From: JAQVEM01 sp964616545
GTDB lineage: Bacteria; Actinomycetota; Humimicrobiia; Humimicrobiales; Humimicrobiaceae
DNA: 36,891 nt
Direction: 5' to 3'
NCBI GenBank assembly: GCA_964616545.1
Contig: CAZTUA010000005.1
Location: 1 to 36,891 of the forward strand
Positions 25,405-32,732 of this stretch are shown piece by piece. Position numbers and translations under genes: made by a program. The first letter of the stretch is position 1, and each line of letters begins with the position of its first letter. Under the pieces are notes generated by a model, which was given only the letters and a program-made list of their open reading frames with translations, made no database searches and was not told the DNA's origin.

Positions 25405-26469
25405 TTATAAATTCATAATATCAAAAGGTTTTATTATGTCTAAAATAAAAGCTATGATAAGCAGAGAAACCAGAATAAATAATCCTACAGAATTGGCAAC
25501 TTCAATAAGTTTTCTGGGAACAGGTTTTTTCCTTATGGATTCAATAATAATAAATATAATATTCCCTCCGTCCAGCGGAAGAATCGGAATCATGTTCCCA
25601 TAACCCAGTAAAAGCGAAACCAGAGCAGTAAAAAATATAAAATTCTGTATTCCCAGCGAAGCTGTCTGCTGCATTATATTCACTATCCCCACCGGAGAAA
25701 CAGGCCTTGCTTCCCTCAGCGGTATTTCACCGGAAAACAACATTCCAAATAGTTTTACATACGTAACACTTATATCCCATGTGATTATTAAACTTTCTTT
25801 TATGGTTCCGGCAAATCCCAGTTTTTCTTCAATGTAACCGGGACCTATCCCCAGATAACCCTGGCCATCAACGTTATCAAGTTTTACTTTTAATTCTATC
25901 TCACTATCCCCCCGGATAACCGTATATGTTACTTCTTCTCCGGGGTATTTTTTTGTTAGCGTAGAGAAATCATCCCAGCTTTCTACGGACTGGCCTTCAA
26001 GCGCAACTACCCTGTCACCAATTTCAAAACCACCGGTTCCGGCAGGTGCGTCCGGCTGGATATAATCAATTGTTGTTGTAGGAGCCATTACTCCCATGCT
26101 TAAAAAAATTATTATAAGCAATACCGCAAAGACTATATTAAATATTATGCCTCCGGCCGCTACCAGAAATTTCTTATAAAAGGGTTTATTATGGAAAGCT
26201 TTATCCTTTAAATCCGGAGGTATTGATTCATTTCTGTCCATACCCAGTATCTTATTATAACCGCCAAGCGGTATTATGCTTACGCCGTATTCAGTTCCTT
26301 TTCTGTCTCTGAACTTAAATAATTTTGGACCAAATCCTATAAAAAACTCTTCGACATGTATTCTGCCCAGCTTAGCCATGGAAAAGTGCCCTAACTCATG
26401 GATAAATACTATCAGGGAAAGTCCGGCTACCGCCAGTATGTACTGCAGAATAGTGGTTACAATTTGCAT
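25405..26469 (-). CDS. rseP: Site-2 intramembrane zinc metalloprotease RseP/RasP
   Basis: RseP cleaves anti-sigma factors and remnant signal peptides within the membrane. The 354 residues show the HEXXH motif in the first membrane helix (FIHELGHFSMAK, H24/E25/H28), a second helix near 100-120, one PDZ domain (about 125-205), and the third-ligand motif in a later helix (IPILPLDGGNI), with a final helix at the C-terminus. It starts 6 nt after uppS. Usually cdsA and dxr separate these two genes; their absence is a local contraction. Confidence 0.97.
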   Translation of the reverse strand: MQIVTTILQYILAVAGLSLIVFIHELGHFSMAKLGRIHVEEFFIGFGPKLFKFRDRKGTEYGVSIIPLGGYNKILGMDRNESIPPDLKDKAFHNKPFYKKFLVAAGGIIFNIVFAVLLIIIFLSMGVMAPTTTIDYIQPDAPAGTGGFEIGDRVVALEGQSVESWDDFSTLTKKYPGEEVTYTVIRGDSEIELKVKLDNVDGQGYLGIGPGYIEEKLGFAGTIKESLIITWDISVTYVKLFGMLFSGEIPLREARPVSPVGIVNIMQQTASLGIQNFIFFTALVSLLLGYGNMIPILPLDGGNIIFIIIESIRKKPVPRKLIEVANSVGLFILVSLLIIAFILDIIKPFDIMNL

Positions 26470-26475
26470 TAGAGA

Positions 26476-27237
26476 TTACACCCTGCCAAATCTTCTTTTT
26501 CTCCGCTGATAACAATATATAGCTTTCAGGAAACTCTTCCTGTCAAAATCAGGCCACAGCGTCTTTATAAAATAAAATTCACTATATGCAATCTGCCATA
26601 GCAGGAAATTGCTTACCCTGTACTCGCCACTGGTCCTGATTAAAAAATCAGGGTCAGGGCACCCGGCTGTATACAGAAACTCTGAAAATACTCTATCATT
26701 TATTTCCCCGATATCTATATTTTTTTTGATGGCTTCTTTATGTATTCTTTTTATTGCATTTATTATTTCCTGCCGCGAGCTGTAATTAAACGCAATGTTT
26801 AAAAAAAGCTTATTGTTGCTGAGGGTCTTTTTTTCCGCATTCTCGAAAGCTTCCAGTATATCAGAGGGCATTCCCTTTCTATCCCCTATTAATTTTACCC
26901 TCACGTCATTTTTATCAAGAGAGCTCAGTTCTTCTCTTAAAGATTCTAAAAAAAGATTAAAAAGAAAATTTACTTCCTCTTCTGGTCTCTGCCAGTTTTC
27001 TCTTGAAAATGAATATACCGTTAAGAACTTTATTCCAAGTTCCATGCATACGCTGATCGCAACCCTCAGGGCTTTCACTCCTGCTTCATGTCCGGCAGAG
27101 CGGGGCAGCTTTCTTTTTGTTGCCCATCTGCCATTTCCATCCATTATTATTGCTACATGTTCAGGAATATTGTTTTTTTTTATTTCTTTAACAGTCGGAG
27201 CTTTTATAGAAGAAAAAAAAGAAGAAATTAAATTCAA
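26476..27237 (-). CDS. uppS: Undecaprenyl (di-trans,poly-cis) diphosphate synthase
   Basis: UppS is the cis-prenyltransferase making the C55 lipid carrier for peptidoglycan. The 253 residues include HVAIIMDGNGRWATKR (active-site Asp), SFSRENWQRP, LNIAFNYSSRQEI and PDFLIRTSGEYRVSNFLLWQ. The start appears to be TTG at 27237, 11 nt after the frr stop, with a weak AGG element; an internal start closer to HVAIIMDGNG is also possible. It uses farnesyl diphosphate, linking it to ispG in the same cluster. Confidence 0.97.
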   Translation of the reverse strand: MNLISSFFSSIKAPTVKEIKKNNIPEHVAIIMDGNGRWATKRKLPRSAGHEAGVKALRVAISVCMELGIKFLTVYSFSRENWQRPEEEVNFLFNLFLESLREELSSLDKNDVRVKLIGDRKGMPSDILEAFENAEKKTLSNNKLFLNIAFNYSSRQEIINAIKRIHKEAIKKNIDIGEINDRVFSEFLYTAGCPDPDFLIRTSGEYRVSNFLLWQIAYSEFYFIKTLWPDFDRKSFLKAIYCYQRRKRRFGRV

Positions 27238-27248
27238 ATTAATTTTAC

Positions 27249-27806
27249 CTACACTTCCATAATTTCTTTTTCTTTCTGTGACAGGGCGTCATTGATTTTT
27301 TCTATGAATTCATCCGTAATTTCCTGGACTTTCTTTTGATAATTTATCAGGTCATCCTCGGTTATCTTACTTTCACTTTCCAGTTTTTTAAACTCATCAT
27401 TCATCTCTCTCCTGATATTTCTTATAGCTACCCTGCCATCCTCGGCAATCTTTTTGACCAGCTTTACCAGTTCAATTCTTCTTTCTTCGTTTAAAGGTGG
27501 TACATTAAGTCTTATTACTTTTCCATCATTTGAAGGATTAATACCCAGGTCAGATTTTGATATTTGTGTTTCAATCTCTTTTAAAAATTTTGGTTCATAG
27601 GGTGTAATCAATATAACCCTGGGTTCGGGTATATTTATATTGGACACGTATTTCAGCAGGGTTTTTGTTCCGTAATAATCTATATAGATATTGTCAAGCA
27701 GCGTTACCGTTGCTCTTCCCGTCCTTATTGTATTAAACTCATGCTGGGTTTTTTCAAGTGTCTGGTTCATATTCTTTTTTGTTTCAACAAGCAGCATATC
27801 TTTCAT
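27249..27806 (-). CDS. frr: Ribosome recycling factor
   Basis: RRF, with EF-G, splits post-termination ribosomes. The 185 residues match the family; visible segments are FNTIRTGRATVTLLDNI, ITPYEPKFLKEIE and RNIRREMNDEFKKLE of the three-helix bundle. AGGAG lies 6 nt upstream of the ATG, and pyrH ends 3 nt before it, so the genes are co-translated. The pyrH-frr order is near-universal. Confidence 0.99.
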   Translation of the reverse strand: MKDMLLVETKKNMNQTLEKTQHEFNTIRTGRATVTLLDNIYIDYYGTKTLLKYVSNINIPEPRVILITPYEPKFLKEIETQISKSDLGINPSNDGKVIRLNVPPLNEERRIELVKLVKKIAEDGRVAIRNIRREMNDEFKKLESESKITEDDLINYQKKVQEITDEFIEKINDALSQKEKEIMEV

Positions 27807-27809
27807 TTT

Positions 27810-28529
27810 TTACTCCTTTGTTACTATGGTGCCAATTTTTTTACCCATTATGACTCCCTTAATATTACCCGGTTTTGTAATATCGAAAACCACAACAGGT
27901 AAATTATTTTCCATACATAAAGAAGTGGCCGTTGAGTCCAGTACCCTGAGGTTCTTTTTCAATACATCAATAAAGCTTAATCTCTCAAACCTTTTTGCAT
28001 CTTTAAACTTCAGGGGATCCTTATCATATATGCCATCCACTTTTGTTGCTTTGAATATTATCTCGGCATCTATCTCCAGAGCCCTTAATGCAGCAGCTGT
28101 ATCGGTTGTGAAATAAGGATTTCCAGTACCGCCTGCAAATATAACTACCCTCTTTTTCTCAAGGTGCCTTACTGCTCTTCTCCTTATAAAAGGCTCAGCA
28201 ATTTCCTGCATGGTTATCGCTGTCTGAACCCTTGTGATTATTCCGATTTTTTCAAGCGCGTTCTGAAGGCCAAGAGCATTCATTATTGTTGCAAGCATTC
28301 CAATATAATCTGCTGTAGTCCTATCCATTCCATTCGCACTGGCAGAAACACCGCGCCAGAAGTTACCCCCGCCTATTACTACTGCAGCTTCTACTCCTAT
28401 TTCTACTACTTCTTTAATCTGGCTTGAAATATTATTTATAACCTTCGGATCTATACCGTATTTCAAATTTCCGAGTAATGCTTCCCCGCTTATCTTTAGT
28501 AGAACTCTTTTATATTTTAAGTCTTCCAT
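27810..28529 (-). CDS. pyrH: Uridylate kinase (UMP kinase)
   Basis: PyrH phosphorylates UMP to UDP and is allosterically controlled by GTP/UTP in many bacteria. The 239 residues of the amino-acid-kinase fold contain RVLLKISGEALLG, AVVIGGGNFWRG, DYIGMLATIMNALGLQ, FAGGTGNPYFTTDTAAALRA and KVDGIYDKDP. It stands between tsf and frr in the standard order; 53 bp separate it from tsf. Confidence 0.99.
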   Translation of the reverse strand: MEDLKYKRVLLKISGEALLGNLKYGIDPKVINNISSQIKEVVEIGVEAAVVIGGGNFWRGVSASANGMDRTTADYIGMLATIMNALGLQNALEKIGIITRVQTAITMQEIAEPFIRRRAVRHLEKKRVVIFAGGTGNPYFTTDTAAALRALEIDAEIIFKATKVDGIYDKDPLKFKDAKRFERLSFIDVLKKNLRVLDSTATSLCMENNLPVVVFDITKPGNIKGVIMGKKIGTIVTKE

Positions 28530-28582
28530 GAACCATGTCCGCTTGCTTTTAAAAGGGTGTATTTTTTTATATTAAAATTTAT

Positions 28583-29185
28583 TTATCCCCTATCATCGCC
28601 CAGTACATACCTTTCAAATCTTCTTACTACAATATTTTCCCCGATTTTCGCTATATTTTGTTTTACTAAATCTCCTACAGTTATATCATTGTCTCTTATA
28701 AAAGGCTGTTCCAGGAGACAGTTTTCTTCAAAAAATTTTTTGATTTTTCCTTCAGCAATTTTATCTAAAATATTTTCTGGCTTTCCTTCGTTTAAAGCCT
28801 GCTTTTTATAGAACTCCTTTTCCTTTTCCAGTACATCTTTGTCCACATCTTCTGTTGAAACATACCGGGGCGCTGCTGCAGCTATATGAAGGGCAATATC
28901 ATGAGCCAGATTTTTGAACATCTCATTCCTGGCTACAAAGTCCGTTTCACAGTTAACTTCAACCAGAACTCCGATCCTTGAACCAGGATGAATATAACCT
29001 TCAATAAGGCCTTCCTTTGCTGTTCTAAAAATCTTCCTGGATGCTTCTGCCAGACCTTTTTCTTTTAATATTTCTTCCGCCCTTTTCATATCACCCTTGC
29101 TCTCTATCAGGGCTTTTTTACAATCCATCATTCCAGCATTACTTTTTTGGCGTAATTCTTTAACCATTTCAGCTTTAATTTCCAT
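28583..29185 (-). CDS. tsf: Elongation factor Ts
   Basis: EF-Ts exchanges GDP for GTP on EF-Tu. The 200 residues are of the short type found in many Gram-positive and thermophilic bacteria, with one core subdomain rather than the longer E. coli form. MVKELRQKSNAGMMDCKKAL at the N-terminus and HPGSRIGVLVEVNCETDFVA are diagnostic. AGGAGG lies about 12 nt upstream of the ATG. It follows rpsB by 26 bp. Confidence 0.99.
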   Translation of the reverse strand: MEIKAEMVKELRQKSNAGMMDCKKALIESKGDMKRAEEILKEKGLAEASRKIFRTAKEGLIEGYIHPGSRIGVLVEVNCETDFVARNEMFKNLAHDIALHIAAAAPRYVSTEDVDKDVLEKEKEFYKKQALNEGKPENILDKIAEGKIKKFFEENCLLEQPFIRDNDITVGDLVKQNIAKIGENIVVRRFERYVLGDDRG

Positions 29186-29211
29186 TTTTTTCTTTTACCT
29201 CCTCAGTAGTT

Positions 29212-30000
29212 CTAAACCCATACATCATCTTCGGGTGTTTCCTCTAATTCATCTTCAGTTTTTAATTTCTCAAGCTCTTTTGCTTCTTTTTCTTCCGGAC
29301 TCTTTTCTGCTTTAACTTTCTGTTCCAGCCCTTTTTTAACTGCTTCGCCTATTATGCCAGTTATCAAACTGCATGAGCGTATTGCATCGTCATTACCCGG
29401 AATTACAAAGTCAATAAGGTCAGGGTCACAGTTAGTGTCTGTTATAGCTACTATGGGTATTCCCAGTTTGATTGCTTCCTTTACTGCTATCATCTCTTTG
29501 TTTGGATCAACGATATAGATAGCATCCGGAAGTTTCTTCATATTTCTAATGCCGCCTATATTATAAAGAAGTTTCTCATATTCTTTCTTTATTCCCAGGA
29601 CTTCTTTTTTGGGCAATTTCTCAAAAATACCGGAGCTTTCCATATTTTCAATTTCGTCAATTCTTTTTGTCCTTTTGCTTATGGTCTCAAAATTTGTAAG
29701 AGTCCCTCCCAGCCATCTGTTTTTGACATACGGCATACCGCATTCTGCAGCATTTGATTCTATAATATCCTGAATCTGTTTTTTTGTGCCGACAAATAAT
29801 ACTGACCCTCCCTGACTTGCCAGGTTTTTGACATATTCATACGCCTCTACCAGCAGCCTCTGTGTCTCCTGTAAATCGATAATATATATGCCGTTTTTGT
29901 CCGTGTATATATATTGTTTCATTTTTGGATTCCATTTTTTGGTCTGATGACCAAAGTGAACTCCCACTTCCAGGAGCTGCTTCATGGTTACGATACTCAA
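29212..30000 (-). CDS. rpsB: 30S ribosomal protein S2
   Basis: S2 is a late-binding 30S protein needed for S1 docking and initiation. The 262 residues include EVGVHFGHQTKKWNPKMK, VLFVGTKKQ and KNRWLGGTLTNF, followed by a Lys/Glu-rich acidic tail. The start is TTG at 30000, supported by AGGAGG 7 nt upstream and by alignment of MSIVTMKQLLEVGVHFGH with S2 N-termini. The operon rpsB-tsf has its own promoter and a roughly 100-nt structured leader. Confidence 0.99.
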   Translation of the reverse strand: MSIVTMKQLLEVGVHFGHQTKKWNPKMKQYIYTDKNGIYIIDLQETQRLLVEAYEYVKNLASQGGSVLFVGTKKQIQDIIESNAAECGMPYVKNRWLGGTLTNFETISKRTKRIDEIENMESSGIFEKLPKKEVLGIKKEYEKLLYNIGGIRNMKKLPDAIYIVDPNKEMIAVKEAIKLGIPIVAITDTNCDPDLIDFVIPGNDDAIRSCSLITGIIGEAVKKGLEQKVKAEKSPEEKEAKELEKLKTEDELEETPEDDVWV

Positions 30001-30106
30001 AACTATACCTCCTTGTTTTTATGGTTTTTCCTCCACCACCTTAACAGGTTACTTATTCACCATATTACCGCAGGCGGTGTGTGTGATTTCAACGTTCAAG
30101 TCTAGC
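30001..30106 (-). ncRNA. Putative structured rpsB 5' leader (S2 autoregulatory element candidate)
   Basis: The predicted untranslated leader of rpsB is about 100 nt and GC-richer than its surroundings. Competing pairings are visible on the minus-strand RNA: CCG-CCTG-CGG (30077-30068), ACCT-GTTA-AGGT (30049-30038), and a longer pairing of CACCGCC (30079-30073) with GGTGGTG (30040-30034). The long pairing excludes the second hairpin. The AGGAGG lies downstream at 30013-30008. S2 is autoregulated through leaders in several bacteria, but I recognise no specific published motif here. Confidence 0.45.
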
Positions 30107-30135
30107 ATAATACATATATTTCATCAAATAATCAA
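30107..30135 (-). promoter_or_regulatory. rpsB promoter
   Basis: The minus strand has -35 TTGATT (30135-30130), a 17-bp spacer and -10 TATTAT (30112-30107), predicting a start near 30100. The stretch between this promoter and the xerC stop (30136-30180) is AT-rich with no GC-rich hairpin, so xerC transcripts may continue into rpsB. Confidence 0.65.
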
Positions 30136-30180
30136 TAAATAATTATCTCATTATAATATTAAAAATTCATTCATTTTATA

Positions 30181-31092
30181 CTATTCTTCTGCCCTCGGAT
30201 GAAATTGTTTATAATCCTTTTTTAATTTCCTGACATTAAGGTGCGAGTATATTTGTGTTGTAGATATATTTTCATGACCCAGAAGCTCCTGAATCTCCCT
30301 TATACCCGCCCCCTCCTGAAGCAGGTGCGTGGCAAAACTATGCCTGATGCTATGCGGAGTAATATTTTTATTTATATGTGCCCTACTTGCATACTTTTTG
30401 ACTATTGATCTCATGCTTCTTGATGACAGCCTTCTGCCGTATTTATTCAAAAATACATACCGGCCTGTTATGTGTCTATCCTTATTTGAATTAATCAGCC
30501 TTTTTCTGGCATCCAGATAATTTTTTATCCAGTGAACCGCAGAACCGTTCAGATAAACAAACCTCTGCTTTCTGCCCTTGCCCGTTACAATCACTTCATT
30601 GCTATCGAGGTCCAGATCATCCATTTTTAAATTTTCTACCTCGCTTATCCTCGCCCCGGTTGAATACAGAACTTCAATTATGGCTCTGTCTCTTATTTCC
30701 ATGTCGCTTAATGGTTCTAAACCTTTAAATAATTTTTTAATTTCACTTACAGACATGAAAGTATAAAGGCCCTGATGTTTTCTTGGAACATTTATAAACT
30801 GAGTCAGCTGAAAACCGATGTAGCCATTTCTTTCAAGAAATTTAAAGAAGTTGATAAGTGAAGAGTACTTTCTGATAATAGTGCCATTTGAATAATTATA
30901 ATCATCAAGATATTTTAAAAAATCCCTGAATGCATTTAAATTCAAATTAACAGTTCCGGTAATATTTTTTCTTTTTAAATAATTTAAAAATTGTAAGATA
31001 TCCTTCCTGTAGGAGTTTATTGAGTTAAGGGATAAGTTTTTTTCGTATTTTAAATACTTTATGTACAATTCCAGACAATTAAATAAATCCAT
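30181..31092 (-). CDS. xerC: Tyrosine recombinase XerC/XerD type
   Basis: Xer recombinases resolve chromosome dimers at dif, working at the septum with FtsK (also in this window). The 303 residues have an N-terminal SAM-like core-binding domain (about 1-95) and a catalytic domain with all active-site residues: R148 (STGARISEVE), K172 (TGKGRKQR), H247 and R250 (HSIRHSFATHLL), H273 (LLGHENISTTQ) and Y282. Position between dprA and rpsB matches the actinobacterial xerC locus. XerC versus XerD cannot be separated from sequence alone. It starts 2 nt after the small upstream gene, so it is coupled to it. Confidence 0.95.
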   Translation of the reverse strand: MDLFNCLELYIKYLKYEKNLSLNSINSYRKDILQFLNYLKRKNITGTVNLNLNAFRDFLKYLDDYNYSNGTIIRKYSSLINFFKFLERNGYIGFQLTQFINVPRKHQGLYTFMSVSEIKKLFKGLEPLSDMEIRDRAIIEVLYSTGARISEVENLKMDDLDLDSNEVIVTGKGRKQRFVYLNGSAVHWIKNYLDARKRLINSNKDRHITGRYVFLNKYGRRLSSRSMRSIVKKYASRAHINKNITPHSIRHSFATHLLQEGAGIREIQELLGHENISTTQIYSHLNVRKLKKDYKQFHPRAEE

Positions 31093-31094
31093 AC

Positions 31095-31517
31095 TTATAT
31101 ATAATCACTCTCAATGTCCTTCATTTTATTTTTTATAACAGCCCGGATTTCCCTTAATTCATCTATTCCCGGAGACTTGCTGTTTTCCGCAACCCCGGAT
31201 GGTTCAAAACCACTTTTTTTTGCTTCCTTTAAAATATTTTTAAGTTTTTTTATCATATTAATAATTTCATACCTTATTTTATCAGACCTGTAGTCAACCT
31301 TTAGCTTCTTTTTTGACAGGCTCTCAAGTATGTTATCAAATTTATCATTAGCGTTATCTACAATTAAACCAGCTTTTCCTTCGTTCAGCTTCTTTTTTAC
31401 CTCTATCCCGTGCAGTATCTTTTTTAAATCTTTTTTAAGGATATTGTCATATTGATACAGGGCTAATCCCAGAGGATTCCTGGGGCTCTCTATTTTTTTC
31501 CTCCTGAATAAAGCCAT
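31095..31517 (-). CDS. Hypothetical basic coiled-coil protein
   Basis: I do not recognise this 140-residue protein. It begins MALFRRKKIESPRNPLGLAL, is very rich in Lys, Glu, Asp, Ile and Leu, lacks signal peptide, membrane segments, Cys and obvious catalytic motifs, and is predicted by eye to be mostly helical (about 20-45, 55-105 and 118-138) with a Ser/Pro/Gly-rich break near 103-117. It lies between dprA and xerC, with xerC starting 2 nt after its stop, so its product is made with a recombinase and competence proteins. A structural or DNA-binding role is only a guess. Confidence 0.8.
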   Translation of the reverse strand: MALFRRKKIESPRNPLGLALYQYDNILKKDLKKILHGIEVKKKLNEGKAGLIVDNANDKFDNILESLSKKKLKVDYRSDKIRYEIINMIKKLKNILKEAKKSGFEPSGVAENSKSPGIDELREIRAVIKNKMKDIESDYI

Positions 31518-31571
31518 ATTTAATACTCCAATTATCTTTTTAACAATATATTTATTATTCTAATATAAAAT

Positions 31572-32732
31572 CTAAAATAATCTACTATATTTATTAAAGC
31601 TATCTTCCTTTATCAGCCTTTTCATTTCAAGAAATGCAAGTATTCTTAACACATTTTTAACCTCTTTCCCCGAATACCTGACTATATCTTCCAGGCTTTT
31701 TGATTTATATCCTATGTACTCATATATTTTAAGCTCATCACTGTTTAGCTTTACTGATTGCTTCCTGCTTTCTTTTTTTTGGCCTGGACTACCCGTTTTA
31801 CCGGTTTTAAAAATCTTTCCAGCATACGCTGAAAATTCATCCAGGATATCATCAATATCCTGTACTAATTTAGCTCCCTCATTGATTAACCTGTGGCACC
31901 CTCTGCTTGCAGTGCTAAATATATTTCCGGGGACCGCCAGCACTTCTCTGTTCTGCTTCAACGCCATTTCACATGTTATTATTGCTCCGCTCCTTTCGCC
32001 CGCTTCAACTACAATAACGCCCCGGCACAGCCCGCTTATTATTCTGTTTCTCACCGGAAAATTTGTTTTTAACGGCTGCGTTCCCGGAGCAAACTCTGTT
32101 ACTATGCTGCCATTTTCCGGAATCTTTTCGTAAAGGTACTTATTTTCGGGCGGGTATACGACATCAATCCCGCATCCAGGTACACCTATGCTGCCGCCTT
32201 TTCCTTCAAGGGCAGCTCTATGCGCCTGGCAGTCAATTCCTGCCGCAAGCCCGCTTACCACGGTTATGCCCATCTCTGACAGGCTTTTACTTATATATAT
32301 GGCTGCTTCTTTTCCATATGCTGTACATTTTCTGCTGCCCACAACTGCTATATTGAACACTGAATTTTTTATCCTGCCGCCTTTAAAAAACAACAGAGGC
32401 GGCGGAAGATGAATATGCCTCAGTATATCAGGATAATTATCATCACCTATATCAAGCAGGCCTATCTTATTTTTTTCTACAAAATCAATTATCTTACTGC
32501 TGGAAATATGCCTGGATCCTCCAGAATAATAATTTGCTTCTTTATACGCTCCATATTCAAGCCCGGGGTTTTTATACCACGTAAAGTAGTTAATTGTTTT
32601 CTTTATATCGCCCTTATATCTCCTGTATATTTCTATAAATTTAGCCGGTTTAATTTTTCTATCAAATAGGATATTTAAAATTTTTTCGGTTCTGCCGCTA
32701 TTTTTCATATTTTCCGGTTTTCTTGTTTTCAC
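31572..32732 (-). CDS. dprA: DNA processing protein DprA
   Basis: DprA binds incoming single-stranded DNA in transformation and loads RecA. The 386 residues contain an N-terminal SAM-like region, the Rossmann core (about 126-330) with VVGSRKCTAYG, TVVSGLAAGIDCQAHRAAL, FPVRNRIISGL and ERSGAIITCEMAL, and a C-terminal winged-helix DML1-like domain (about 330-385). The start is GTG at 32732; it shares one base with the comM stop (TAGTG), so translation is coupled. comM-dprA-xerC is a common actinobacterial cluster. Presence of dprA does not prove natural competence, since no uptake machinery is visible here. Confidence 0.97.
   Translation of the reverse strand: MKTRKPENMKNSGRTEKILNILFDRKIKPAKFIEIYRRYKGDIKKTINYFTWYKNPGLEYGAYKEANYYSGGSRHISSSKIIDFVEKNKIGLLDIGDDNYPDILRHIHLPPPLLFFKGGRIKNSVFNIAVVGSRKCTAYGKEAAIYISKSLSEMGITVVSGLAAGIDCQAHRAALEGKGGSIGVPGCGIDVVYPPENKYLYEKIPENGSIVTEFAPGTQPLKTNFPVRNRIISGLCRGVIVVEAGERSGAIITCEMALKQNREVLAVPGNIFSTASRGCHRLINEGAKLVQDIDDILDEFSAYAGKIFKTGKTGSPGQKKESRKQSVKLNSDELKIYEYIGYKSKSLEDIVRYSGKEVKNVLRILAFLEMKRLIKEDSFNKYSRLF

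Noticed and set aside
30181..31092. Tyrosine recombinase as a mark of a mobile element or prophage
   Set aside because: Surrounding genes are all conserved housekeeping genes in standard order, no att repeats or cargo genes are visible, and the locus matches chromosomal xerC.
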